Assembly (NCBI RefSeq): GCF_001662305.1
Contig: NZ_BDEP01000001.1
Location: forward strand, 1 to 64,000
Length of the DNA stretch: 64,000 nt
DNA from: Halomonas caseinilytica
GTDB lineage: Bacteria; Pseudomonadota; Gammaproteobacteria; Pseudomonadales; Halomonadaceae
Direction of reading: 5' to 3'
Position 1 is the stretch's first letter. Every line of letters begins with the position of its first letter. Positions 37,302 to 45,689 of this stretch are shown in pieces. The notes below the pieces were generated by a model. That model searched no databases, had not been told where the DNA came from, and saw nothing but the letters and a program-made list of their open reading frames with translations. The position numbers and the translations under genes are program-made.

Positions 37302-37652
37302 TCAGCGGTCCGCGTGGACTGTGCGGCTGTCAGGGGGTGCTTGCTCGCGGTCGTGCAAGCCGTAGTCGCGCTCGATCCGGGCGATGCGCAACCGATAGTC
37401 GGCGAATACCGAACGGCGGCCCGCTTTCTGGGCCGCGCGGTGGGCCTCCAGGCGGCGCCATTCGGCGACGGCCTGCTCGTCGCGCCAGAAGGACAGCGAC
37501 AGCAGGCGATCGGGGTCGGCCAGGCTCTGGAAGCGTTCGATGGAGATGAATCCCTCCACGTCCTCGAGCAGCGGCTTGAGCTCGGCGGCGATGTCCAGGT
37601 AGCGCTGACGCTGGTTGGGATGCGGCTGGGCTTCGAAGATGACGGCGATCAT
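37302..37652 (-). CDS. ABM-domain protein (antibiotic biosynthesis monooxygenase fold)
   Basis: This 116-residue small ferredoxin-like-fold protein begins MIAVIFEAQPHPNQRQRYLDIAAELKPLLEDVEGFISIERFQSL and has LLSLSFWRDEQAVAEWR, the usual ABM pattern. Members include heme-degrading enzymes and small cofactor-free monooxygenases; many are uncharacterised. Its ATG overlaps the stop of the upstream P450 gene by 4 bp, so it probably works in the same pathway. Its stop is one base from that of polA. Confidence 0.83.
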   Translation of the reverse strand: MIAVIFEAQPHPNQRQRYLDIAAELKPLLEDVEGFISIERFQSLADPDRLLSLSFWRDEQAVAEWRRLEAHRAAQKAGRRSVFADYRLRIARIERDYGLHDREQAPPDSRTVHADR

Positions 37653-38761
37653 GCGTGTTCCTCCTGTGTCGAAGTGAGGCGGGGGATTCGGCCGTGCCGC
37701 GATGGCAGGTAGCCTTGATGGTGAAGGGTGTTGACGTATTCACGACGCTCGAGCAGGCCGGTGATGACATGGGTGGCAATGCCCAGTGCCAGGCGTCTTC
37801 CCGGGCAGTGGTGACGTCCCGCGCCGAAAGAGAAGCTGATGCGCTGGCGACGCTCGAGGCGGAAGTGGTCGGCATCCGGAGTCAGGGCAGCATCGCGGTT
37901 GGCGGAGGCGGTCAGCACCAGAACGGTGTCGCCGGGCTTCAGCCATGTATCCCCCAGTTGGCAGGACGCCGCGACGAAGCGCTGGGTGCTGTGTACCGGC
38001 GGGTCGTGGCGCTCGACCTCTTCGATCATCGTGGCCACGCCTTCGGGTCTGTGAGCGAGCGCATCGCGTAGCGACGGGCGCGCATGCAGGGCGAGCATGG
38101 CATTGCCGATCAAGCCGGCCGTGGCGTCATGAGTCTGCGACAACAGCCCGATCAGGTTGGCGACCAGGATGTCCGGGGCCAGTGTGCCCTGGGCTCTCGT
38201 GGGGAGAGTCTCGAAGCGGGATACTGTCGCCATCAATGCTTCAGCGGCCCGGTGGGCAGCTTCGCGTTGGACGCTGGTGCCGAGCGGATTCAAGCCGGCC
38301 ACGAAACGCGATGTTTGCGCGGCCAGCCAAGCTTCGTGCTCTGGTGGGCATCCGAGCAGGGCGGCGATAACCATGACCGGAACACGAAACATGGCGTCCG
38401 ATGGCGCTGGAACATCCGATGCGCTGAGTCGGTACCGCGTCAGCCTGGCGATCTCTTCGTCATCCAGGGCGTTCAGGAAAGGCATCAGGAACCGCCTGGG
38501 AGCCTGGTGGGGCTCGCCTTCGTTCATTCTCATCAGTCGACCGAAGAGTTCGCCGGCGGGGCCATCGGCGATCGTGGCGGGGACTGGTTCCTCGTGCGGT
38601 CGCACGTGGCAAGCGGGCTGCTCGAAGGCCTCGGCGACGGTGGCGGCGTCGCTGGCGACCCAGAGACCCGGTGCCTCGAGATAGTGAAGGCCACCGTGCT
38701 GACGCAAGTTGGCGTAGGAAGGATAGGGATTCGGGTGGCTTGGGGGATCGAGGGTAAGCAT
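37649..38761 (-). CDS. Cytochrome P450 with atypical I-helix
   Basis: The 370 residues contain the heme motif FSFGAGRHHCPGRRLA with the Cys ligand near residue 323 and the ExxR motif in EEVERHDPP. The I-helix reads LLSQTHDATAGLIGNAML where most P450s have AG-x-E/D-T-T, so the acid is kept but the threonine that follows it is Ala. This alters proton delivery and may mean peroxygenase or other chemistry. It is shorter than typical bacterial P450s (about 400). It is coupled to the ABM gene and divergent from an ArsR regulator. Confidence 0.9.
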   Translation of the reverse strand: MLTLDPPSHPNPYPSYANLRQHGGLHYLEAPGLWVASDAATVAEAFEQPACHVRPHEEPVPATIADGPAGELFGRLMRMNEGEPHQAPRRFLMPFLNALDDEEIARLTRYRLSASDVPAPSDAMFRVPVMVIAALLGCPPEHEAWLAAQTSRFVAGLNPLGTSVQREAAHRAAEALMATVSRFETLPTRAQGTLAPDILVANLIGLLSQTHDATAGLIGNAMLALHARPSLRDALAHRPEGVATMIEEVERHDPPVHSTQRFVAASCQLGDTWLKPGDTVLVLTASANRDAALTPDADHFRLERRQRISFSFGAGRHHCPGRRLALGIATHVITGLLERREYVNTLHHQGYLPSRHGRIPRLTSTQEEHA

Positions 38762-38883
38762 CGTGCATTCCTTTGTGCGTGTCCGGCATGATGGCGCTAG
38801 AGTCGTTCAGTCAGGGGCCTGACATGGCGTACCGACCCAGTATCGGTGCCTGTCGCGGGTCATGATTCGATCGGGAGCGAAAT

Positions 38884-39582
38884 ATGGCAGTCACGGATCT
38901 CGCGATGTCCCGGGTGGCGGCGGCGATCGCCGAGCCGGCGAGGGCCCGCATGCTGTGCGCGCTCATGGACGGCCATGCGCGGACCAGCACCGAGCTGGCG
39001 GTGATCGCCGGGGTCGGCCCGCCGACGGCCAGCACTCATCTGGCGCGTCTCACCGAAATGGCCTTATTGCGGCGGCACGTTCAAGGGCGTCATCGTTACT
39101 ATGCGCTGGAGGATCCGAGCGTCGCCGAGGCCCTTGAGGGGCTGATGGTCATCGGGCAAGGAGCGGCGCCGACCTTCGCGCCGAACACGCCGCAGCGCCT
39201 GCGCTTCGCTCGGACCTGCTATGACCATATGGCCGGCGAGCTGGCGGTGACGCTCCACGATGCCTGTGTCGGGGCCGGCTGGCTGGTGCCCGCTGCCGAT
39301 GCGGGGAGTGACTATCGGCTGACCGAGGAAGGGGCGCGAGCCTTCAGCGCCATGGGCGTGGACGTCGCGGCGGTGCGGGCTCGCCGACGTCGCTTTGCTC
39401 GTCCCTGCATGGACTGGAGCGTGCGTCGTCCGCACCTGGCGGGAGCCCTGGGAGCGGCTCTGCTGGAACTGGCCATCGGTCGGGAGTGGGTACGGCGTGA
39501 CCTCGACGGCCGGGCGCTGACATTGACGTCAGCGGGGCGACGGGGGCTGGGGCGTCGATTCGGTATCGAGATACCTGGCTAG
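38884..39582 (+). CDS. ArsR-family regulator
   Basis: The 232 residues start with a winged helix-turn-helix of the ArsR type (IAEPARARMLCALMDGHARTSTELAVIAGVGPPTASTHLARLTEMALLRRHVQGRHRYYAL), followed by a long C-terminal domain with several Cys and Arg residues. It lacks a classical metal-binding ELCVCD box and is about twice the length of ArsR itself, so its signal is unknown. It is divergent from the P450-ABM operon with 122 bp between, and is probably its regulator. Confidence 0.87.
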   Translation: MAVTDLAMSRVAAAIAEPARARMLCALMDGHARTSTELAVIAGVGPPTASTHLARLTEMALLRRHVQGRHRYYALEDPSVAEALEGLMVIGQGAAPTFAPNTPQRLRFARTCYDHMAGELAVTLHDACVGAGWLVPAADAGSDYRLTEEGARAFSAMGVDVAAVRARRRRFARPCMDWSVRRPHLAGALGAALLELAIGREWVRRDLDGRALTLTSAGRRGLGRRFGIEIPG

Positions 39583-39613
39583 CGTGCCGGGGTGAGCGCC
39601 GGAAGGAAAGGCG

Positions 39614-39636
39614 GGCCCGCGACGATGTCGCGGGCC
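39614..39636. terminator. Hairpin between convergent arsR-like and iron-binding genes
   Basis: GGCCCGCGAC and GTCGCGGGCC form a perfect 10 bp stem with a 3-base loop between two convergent stops. No T tract follows. Confidence 0.55.
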
Positions 39637-39667
39637 GTCACTTGCAGGGATTGCGAGAATGAGCCAC

Positions 39668-40696
39668 CTATCTCCAGCCGACGCGGTCGAAGATCTTGAT
39701 GGCCTCGGGGTTGTTTTCGCCCAGTTCGCTGATGTTGAGCTGGTCCTTCTTGAAATCTCCCCAGGATTCCAGCACATCGCTCTTTTCGGCACCTTCGACG
39801 ACCGGGAATTCGTAATTGCCCGCGGCGAAGGCCTGCTGGGCCTCGTCGGAGGCGAGGAACTCCAGGAAGCGAATGGCATTGTCCCGGTTTGGCGCGTTTT
39901 CCACGACGCCGGCGCCGCCAACATTGACGTGCGCACCACGGTCATCCTGATTGGGGAACAGGATCTCGACCTTCTCGGCGGCTTCCCGGTCGGCGTCGTT
40001 ATCCGATTTCAGCAGGCGAACGTAGTAGTAATGGTTGGCCACGGCGATATCGCACTGGCCGCTGGCGACACCCTTGATCTGGTCGGTGTCACCGCCTTCG
40101 GGGTCGCGAGCCATGTTGTCGACCACGCCCTGTGCCCAGGCTTCGGCTTCCTCGGCGCCGTGATGGGCGATCAGCGAGGCGAGCAGAGACTGGTTGTAGA
40201 TGTTGTTCGAGGAGCGAATGCACACCTGGCCCTCGAAGCGCGGATCGGCCAGGTTCTCGTAGCGGGTGAGTTCGTCGGCGTCGACGTTGTCGGGGTTGTA
40301 GAAGATGGCGCGGACGCGCTGACTGAAACCGAACCACTTGCCTTCCGGGTGGCGCATGGCGTCGGGCAGTCGCTCGGCCAGCGTTTCGGACTCGATGCTG
40401 GCGAAGATGCCTTCCTGTTCAGCGCGCCACAGGCGGCCGGCATCGACGGTCATCATCACGTCGGCAGGGCTGGCTTCGCCTTCGCGGAGAATGCGCTGGA
40501 TGAGCTGGTCGGAATCGCCCTCGAGAACGTTGACTTCGATGCCCGTTTCTTCGGTGAAGGCGTCGTAGAGCGCCTGGTCGGAGTCGTAGTGCCGCGCCGA
40601 ATAGATGTTGAGCTCATCGGCGGCGGCGCCGGTGGTGAAGGCCGCGCCGGTCAGCAGGGCGGCAAGCGGTATGACGAGTCGCTGGGAATGGAACAT
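39668..40696 (-). CDS. Fe(3+) ABC transporter substrate-binding protein
   Basis: This 342-residue periplasmic protein of the FbpA/FutA class has signal LVIPLAALLTGAAFTTGAAA, then ELNIYSARHYDSDQALYDAFTEETGIEVNVLEGDSDQL, with Tyr and His iron ligands expected in YSARHY, and NHYYYVRLL containing the paired tyrosines that bind ferric iron. It feeds an iron importer whose ATPase and permease genes lie just to the right, the ATPase on the opposite strand. No convincing Fur box was found in the 211 bp between this gene and the ATPase gene. Confidence 0.92.
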   Translation of the reverse strand: MFHSQRLVIPLAALLTGAAFTTGAAADELNIYSARHYDSDQALYDAFTEETGIEVNVLEGDSDQLIQRILREGEASPADVMMTVDAGRLWRAEQEGIFASIESETLAERLPDAMRHPEGKWFGFSQRVRAIFYNPDNVDADELTRYENLADPRFEGQVCIRSSNNIYNQSLLASLIAHHGAEEAEAWAQGVVDNMARDPEGGDTDQIKGVASGQCDIAVANHYYYVRLLKSDNDADREAAEKVEILFPNQDDRGAHVNVGGAGVVENAPNRDNAIRFLEFLASDEAQQAFAAGNYEFPVVEGAEKSDVLESWGDFKKDQLNISELGENNPEAIKIFDRVGWR

Positions 40697-40907
40697 GCGT
40701 AACCTCTCAGGCGTGTTGGAAATGATTTGTTGATGTTAATGCGTTGCATTTCCTGTCAAGCATTGAAGCGCCTGCCGGCGAGGGCGTCAACCTCGGGGTG
40801 CGCAGAACGTTGACGCAGGCGTTGAGGGCTGCAGCGTTGAAAATCGCAACGTGTCGAAGATGCTTTCGCGTTACCATGACGCTCGAACTTTGCTGTCGGC
40901 GACTGCC

Positions 40908-42032
40908 ATGCACCAGGCTCCCTTTCAGAATGCCGCCGAGCCGTTCGCCTCGGAGGCGCCCATCGTCCTGAGCATGCAGGACATCCATCACGCCTATGGC
41001 CGCCACACGGCGGTGGCGGGGATCAATCTGACGGTACGCCAGGGCGAGGTCGTCTGCCTGCTGGGGCCTTCGGGGTGCGGCAAGACGACGCTATTGCGCA
41101 TCGTTGCCGGTCTCGAGGTTCTCCAACGGGGGCATGTCGAGATCAATGGGCGGCCCCTGGGGCAGCCGCATGTGCCGCCGGAGCATCGCAATGTCGGCTT
41201 GGCCTTCCAGGAGTCGGCGTTGTTTCCCCATCTGAGCGTGCTCGAGAACGTCACCTTTGGGCTGGCGTCGTTGCCCGCTCGGCAGCGCCGCGCACGTGCC
41301 ATGGAACTGCTCGCCCTGTTGGGGATGGAGGACTACGCCGGCAGTTATCCCCACACCCTGTCGGGCGGGCAGCAGCAACGCGTTGCCCTGGCCCGAGCCC
41401 TGGCGCCGGAACCCGGCTTGATGCTGCTCGACGAGCCGTTCTCGAGCCTCGATGCGCGACTGCGCGACCGCATTCGCGACGATACCCTGCACGTCCTCAA
41501 GAAACTGGGAGCGGGCGCCCTGCTGGTGACCCACGACCCGGAGGAGGCGATGTTCATGGCCGATCGCATCGCCCTGATGCGTGAAGGCCATGTCGTACAG
41601 ATGGGCACGCCCCGGGAACTCTATTGCGAGCCGGTCGACCCGTTCGTGGTGACCTTCTTCGATACGGTCAACGAGCTGACCGGCGAGGTCCGCGGAGGGC
41701 GCGTGGCCACGCCGGTGGGCGAAGTGGCGGCACCGGCGCTGGCGGAGGGTGAGCGAGCGCGGGTGATGATCCGTCCCGAGGCGTTGCGGGTCGAGGCACT
41801 GGCGAAGCCGCCGACGACGACCCATAGCCATGTGATCATGGCCAAGCTGCTGGGACGAGCCAGTTTGCTGCATATCTGCGCCCATGGCGCCGATGGGCAG
41901 GAGGCGCACCTGCATGCCCGGGTGCCGGGCGTCTTTCTGCCCGAGGAGGGGCAGCCTGTGGCGATAAGCCTGGATGCTTCACAGGTGTTCGTCTTTCCCG
42001 CCGGGACGCGCGCCGCGCATGGCGAGGCTTAG
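40908..42032 (+). CDS. Fe(3+) ABC transporter ATP-binding protein
   Basis: The 374 residues comprise an ABC ATPase domain (Walker A LLGPSGCGKTT, Q-loop LAFQESALFPHL, signature LSGGQQQRVALARAL, Walker B LMLLDEPFSSLD, H-loop VTHDPEEAM) and a C-terminal TOBE domain, as in FbpC. It should energise the adjacent iron permease. Start is uncertain because no candidate (40851 GTG, 40908 ATG, 40974 ATG) has a good ribosome site. Its last 54 bp overlap the end of the convergent permease gene. Confidence 0.9.
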   Translation: MHQAPFQNAAEPFASEAPIVLSMQDIHHAYGRHTAVAGINLTVRQGEVVCLLGPSGCGKTTLLRIVAGLEVLQRGHVEINGRPLGQPHVPPEHRNVGLAFQESALFPHLSVLENVTFGLASLPARQRRARAMELLALLGMEDYAGSYPHTLSGGQQQRVALARALAPEPGLMLLDEPFSSLDARLRDRIRDDTLHVLKKLGAGALLVTHDPEEAMFMADRIALMREGHVVQMGTPRELYCEPVDPFVVTFFDTVNELTGEVRGGRVATPVGEVAAPALAEGERARVMIRPEALRVEALAKPPTTTHSHVIMAKLLGRASLLHICAHGADGQEAHLHARVPGVFLPEEGQPVAISLDASQVFVFPAGTRAAHGEA

Positions 42033-43673
42033 CAGCACCACGGGCATGATGCCCACCACGACGATCGTCAGTGAGGCGGTGGAGGCCTCGGCGAGCCGTT
42101 CATCGGTGGCCAGGTTGTGAGCGCGCACGGCCAGGGTGTCGAAGTCGAAGGGGCGAAGGATGATGGTCGCCGGCAACTCCTTCATCACGTCAACGAAGAC
42201 CAGAATGGCGGCGGCCAACAGGCTGCTGCGCATGATCGGGGTATGGATTCGACGCAGGGTGCCGCCGGCGGTCTGTCCCAGGGTGCGAGCCGCCGCGTCC
42301 ATGTTGGGCGTGACCTTGCCGAGGCTGGCTTCCAGGGCATTGAACGATACCGCCAGAAAACGCACCACATAGGCATAGATCAGAATGAAGGCCGAGCCGC
42401 TGAAGATCAGGCCGGCGATAACGCCAAAGTGTGTGCGTAGCCAGCCATTGATCTGGTCATCCAGCCAGGCGAAGGGAATCAGGATGCCCACCGCCACCAC
42501 CGAGCCGGGCACGGCGTAGCCCATGGCGGCGATGCGGGTGGCGGTACGGGTCGTCGGCCCCGGGTGCAGGCGAGCGCCATAGCTCAACAGGAGTGCCAGG
42601 GCCACGGCGACCAGGGCGGCCAGGGCGGCAAGTACCAGACTGTTGCCGGCGAACTCGAGAAAGGCGGGGCCGAACAGGTTGTCGCCACCGGTCAGGGCAA
42701 GGTAGAGCAGCAATCCGCCGGGGATGAGAAAGCCCACCAGTACCGGCGTCAGGCAGGCCAGGCAGGCCGCTGCGGCTCGCCAACCGGCAAGCGGAAACTC
42801 CGGCAGGCGCCGGTAGCGGCCCGTGGTGTGGAAATAACGGCGTCTGCCGCGCGAGACGCGCTCCAGCAGTACCAGGCCTATCACGAAGGTCAGCAGACAG
42901 GCCGCTAACTGGGCGGCCGCGACCTGCTCGCCCATGCCAAACCAGGTGCGGTAGATGCCGGTGGTGAACGTGTCGACGCCGAAATATTGCACCGCGCCGA
43001 ACTCGTTGAGGGTTTCCATCAACGCCAGCGAGACGCCGCCGACGATCGCCGGACGCGCCAGGGGCACGGCCACGCTGCCGAACAGCCGCCACGGGCCGCA
43101 TCCCAGGGTGCGCCCCACATCCAGTACGCACACCGACTGTTCGAGGAAGGCCGTCCGGGTCAGCATGTAGACGTAGGGATAGAGCACCAGGGTGATCAGG
43201 GTGGCGGCTCCGCCCAAGGAACGGATGTCCGGGAAGACATAATCGTCTCGCCCCCACTCGAAGGTCGCCCTCAGCCAGCCCTGTACCGGACCGGCATACT
43301 GCAGGAAGTCGGTATAGGCGTAGGCGATCACATAGGTCGGCACCGCCAGCGGCAGCAACAGGGCCCATTCGAACAGACGGCGTCCCGGGAAACGACACAT
43401 CACGATCAGCCAGGCCGTGCCGGTGCCGATGATGAAGGTTCCCAGGCCCACCATGATCACCAGTAAGAGAGTGTTGGCGAGATAGCGACCCAGTACGGTG
43501 CTGGCCAGGTGCTGCCAGACGCCATCGGTGGGCATGACGATATGGGCGAGCACCACCAGGACCGGCAGCGCCACGATGGCGGCGATCCCCAGGGTCAGCA
43601 GATTCCAGGCATCGAGTCGTAGCCTCGATCGGAGGGCCGTCGGTACGGAGCGTGAAAGACGGGTGCGGGACAA
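41979..43673 (-). CDS. Fe(3+) ABC transporter permease
   Basis: This 564-residue inner-membrane protein has about twelve membrane segments and two EAA loops (the first near PWRLFGSVAVPLARPAIVGG, the second near TPNMDAAARTLGQTAGGTLRRIHTPIMR), so both permease halves are fused, as in FbpB/SfuB. It belongs with the ferric-binding protein and ATPase nearby. It is encoded on the strand opposite to the ATPase, and its 3' end overlaps that gene by 54 bp. Confidence 0.92.
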   Translation of the reverse strand: MSRTRLSRSVPTALRSRLRLDAWNLLTLGIAAIVALPVLVVLAHIVMPTDGVWQHLASTVLGRYLANTLLLVIMVGLGTFIIGTGTAWLIVMCRFPGRRLFEWALLLPLAVPTYVIAYAYTDFLQYAGPVQGWLRATFEWGRDDYVFPDIRSLGGAATLITLVLYPYVYMLTRTAFLEQSVCVLDVGRTLGCGPWRLFGSVAVPLARPAIVGGVSLALMETLNEFGAVQYFGVDTFTTGIYRTWFGMGEQVAAAQLAACLLTFVIGLVLLERVSRGRRRYFHTTGRYRRLPEFPLAGWRAAAACLACLTPVLVGFLIPGGLLLYLALTGGDNLFGPAFLEFAGNSLVLAALAALVAVALALLLSYGARLHPGPTTRTATRIAAMGYAVPGSVVAVGILIPFAWLDDQINGWLRTHFGVIAGLIFSGSAFILIYAYVVRFLAVSFNALEASLGKVTPNMDAAARTLGQTAGGTLRRIHTPIMRSSLLAAAILVFVDVMKELPATIILRPFDFDTLAVRAHNLATDERLAEASTASLTIVVVGIMPVVLLSLAMRGARPGGKDEHL

Positions 43674-43728
43674 GCGGGAGGTCTCCCGGAGGCAGACGAA
43701 GCGGCGGACAGTGCCAGCATATCAGGCG

Positions 43729-43757
43729 TCGCAGCCCGCTGGCATGGCGGGCTGCGA
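43729..43757. terminator. Hairpin after the TRAP operon
   Basis: TCGCAGCCCGC and GCGGGCTGCGA make a perfect 11 bp stem with a 7-base loop, 6 bp after the dctM stop. It probably ends the TRAP transcript, without a T tract. Confidence 0.55.
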
Positions 43758-43763
43758 GATCGT

Positions 43764-45092
43764 TCAGTGACCGAGCAGCAAGGTCGGCAGACCGGTCACC
43801 AGAGTGGGAAAGATGGCCATCAGCACACAGGCCAGCACGATCAGCGCGCAGAATGGAATCACGGCTCGGTAGAGATCGACGATCTCGACCCCCTGGGGCG
43901 CCACGCCCTTGAGGTAGAAGAGTGCATAGCCGAACGGCGGTGTCAGAAAAGAGGTCTGCAGCACCACGGCCACCATCACCACGAACCACAGCACGTCGAT
44001 GCCCATCTGCTCCACGATGGGCAGCATGATCGGGAAGCTGAGCAGCACGATGCCGGTCCAGTCCAGGAACATGCCAAGCACGAAGACCAGAAAGAGCATC
44101 AGGATCAATGCGCCGGTGGTGCCGCCGGGCATGGCCATGACGACCTCGCTGATGACCTCCATGCCGCCACCGATCGAGAATACGCCGGTGAAGGCGGTAG
44201 CGCCAACCAGCACCAGCATCACCATGGTGGTGGTCTTGCTGGCTTCGATCAGGGTGCGATAGCAGGTTGAGAGCTTGCGGTCGCCGAAGATCAGGAAAAG
44301 TACGAACGCGATGGCCACGCCGATGGCCGAGGCCTCGGTGGCAGTGGCGATGCCGGTGAACAGTGACCCCAGGACGCCGAGGATCAATGTCATGGGGGGC
44401 AGCACGTACCGGCCGAGCATGCCCAGCAGTTCACCGGTGGAGACATCGGCGCGTTCCTCGGCGGGGACCGGTGGGCCGTAGGATGGCTTCACATGGCAGA
44501 TGATCAATACGTAGAGGGCATAGAGCACGCCTAGCATGACCCCGGGCACCAGGGCGCCGGCGAACAGTGCGCCCACCGAGACCGGCGAGTAGCTGGCCAT
44601 CAGAATCAGCATGATGCTCGGCGGGATCAGAATGCCCAGGCAGCCGCTGGCCATGATCACTCCGGTACTGAGTTCCTTGTTGTAGGAGTACTTGAGCATT
44701 GGCACCAGGGCGATCATGCCCATCACGGCGATGGAGGCGCCGACGATGCCGGTGGTGGCGGCGAGCAGCACCGAGACGATGACCACGGTGAGCGCCAGGC
44801 CGCCGCGCAGGTTGGCGAGCAGCAGGCGCATCGACTCGAACATCTTCTCGGTGACGCCCGAGTCGTTGAGAAAGCGTGCCATCAGCACGAAGAGGGGGAT
44901 GGCCACCAGGACGTAGTTGTCCATGGCGTTGCCATAGATGTTGTTGATCAGAATACCCAGGGTATTGGCCCCTGGCCCCAGCCAGGCTCCGAGTACAGCG
45001 ACGCCGCCCAGGACAAAGGCCAGCGGGTGGCCCATGAACAGGCCGACCAGCAGGCCGCCGAACATGAACAAGGTGAGCATCTCGGCGCTCAT
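43764..45092 (-). CDS. dctM: TRAP transporter large permease, DctM type
   Basis: This 442-residue inner-membrane protein has about twelve to thirteen hydrophobic segments. It has DctM family landmarks: FMFGGLLVGLFMGHPLAFVLGGVAVLGAW, a glycine-rich GSSAAT-like segment AATTGIVGASIAVMGMIALVPML, GCLGILIPPSIMLILMA and LDWTGIVLLSFPIMLPI. It couples sodium entry to uptake of an organic acid. It overlaps dctQ by 4 bp. Confidence 0.95.
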   Translation of the reverse strand: MSAEMLTLFMFGGLLVGLFMGHPLAFVLGGVAVLGAWLGPGANTLGILINNIYGNAMDNYVLVAIPLFVLMARFLNDSGVTEKMFESMRLLLANLRGGLALTVVIVSVLLAATTGIVGASIAVMGMIALVPMLKYSYNKELSTGVIMASGCLGILIPPSIMLILMASYSPVSVGALFAGALVPGVMLGVLYALYVLIICHVKPSYGPPVPAEERADVSTGELLGMLGRYVLPPMTLILGVLGSLFTGIATATEASAIGVAIAFVLFLIFGDRKLSTCYRTLIEASKTTTMVMLVLVGATAFTGVFSIGGGMEVISEVVMAMPGGTTGALILMLFLVFVLGMFLDWTGIVLLSFPIMLPIVEQMGIDVLWFVVMVAVVLQTSFLTPPFGYALFYLKGVAPQGVEIVDLYRAVIPFCALIVLACVLMAIFPTLVTGLPTLLLGH

Positions 45093-45592
45093 GCGGTTTC
45101 CTCCCTGCGCACTTCCTGGATGGCTCGGATCACCACGGCGATGGCCTGGAGCAACAGCAGGACGGCGGTGACGACAATGACGGCCTTCACCGGATAGACG
45201 GGGATGGACACCATGCCGTAGGTGGTTTCGCCGCGGCTGAAGGAGCGCAGGAAGAAATCCCAGCCCAGGCTGAGCAACATCCCGATGAAGGGAACGAAAA
45301 AGAGCAGGTAACCCAGGATCTCGAGTCCCGCCTGCTTGCGTCGTGACAGCAGGCGCTTCAGCACGTCCACTTCCACATGGGCGTGGTGGCGCAGTCCATA
45401 GGCGGCCATCAGCATGAAGTGGGCGCCGAACAGCATCTTGGTGACATCGAAGGCCCAGTCGCTGGGGCGCCCGATGAGAAAACGCATGGCAATGTCGTAG
45501 ATCACGATCAGGGTGATCACGGCGAGCAAAGGGGCAATCAGGCGTCCGAATCCCTCATTGAGGGCATCGATGGTCCTGGCAATGGCATTCAT
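45089..45592 (-). CDS. dctQ: TRAP transporter small permease, DctQ type
   Basis: The 167 residues form four membrane segments (about 15-40, 50-70, 90-115 and 130-155) with FLIGRPSDWAFDVTKMLFGAHFMLMAAYGLRHHAHVEVDVL, typical of DctQ. It pairs with the DctM subunit and is translationally coupled to it. Confidence 0.93.
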   Translation of the reverse strand: MNAIARTIDALNEGFGRLIAPLLAVITLIVIYDIAMRFLIGRPSDWAFDVTKMLFGAHFMLMAAYGLRHHAHVEVDVLKRLLSRRKQAGLEILGYLLFFVPFIGMLLSLGWDFFLRSFSRGETTYGMVSIPVYPVKAVIVVTAVLLLLQAIAVVIRAIQEVRREETA

Positions 45593-45661
45593 GATGATGA
45601 TCTCGGCGTCAGACGATATCGGCGTGGCCAGGCGCAGGGAGCGCCGTCGTCACGGCAGGGC

Positions 45662-45677
45662 GGGCCCCGAAGGGCCC
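45662..45677. terminator. Hairpin between dctP and dctQ
   Basis: GGGCCC-CGAA-GGGCCC forms a short stable hairpin in the dctP-dctQ gap. Such intercistronic structures often lower expression of the membrane subunits relative to the abundant binding protein or protect the dctP mRNA end. Confidence 0.45.
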
Positions 45678-45689
45678 AGCCGCTCCGTT

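Noticed and set aside
40697..40907. Fur box before the iron transporter genes
   Set aside because: The best candidate near 40718-40740 matches the 19 bp consensus at only about seven positions.
42457..43989. 510-residue minus-strand frame inside the iron permease gene
   Set aside because: Same strand, different frame from a clear permease with membrane segments; the alternative is Arg/Pro-rich and domainless.
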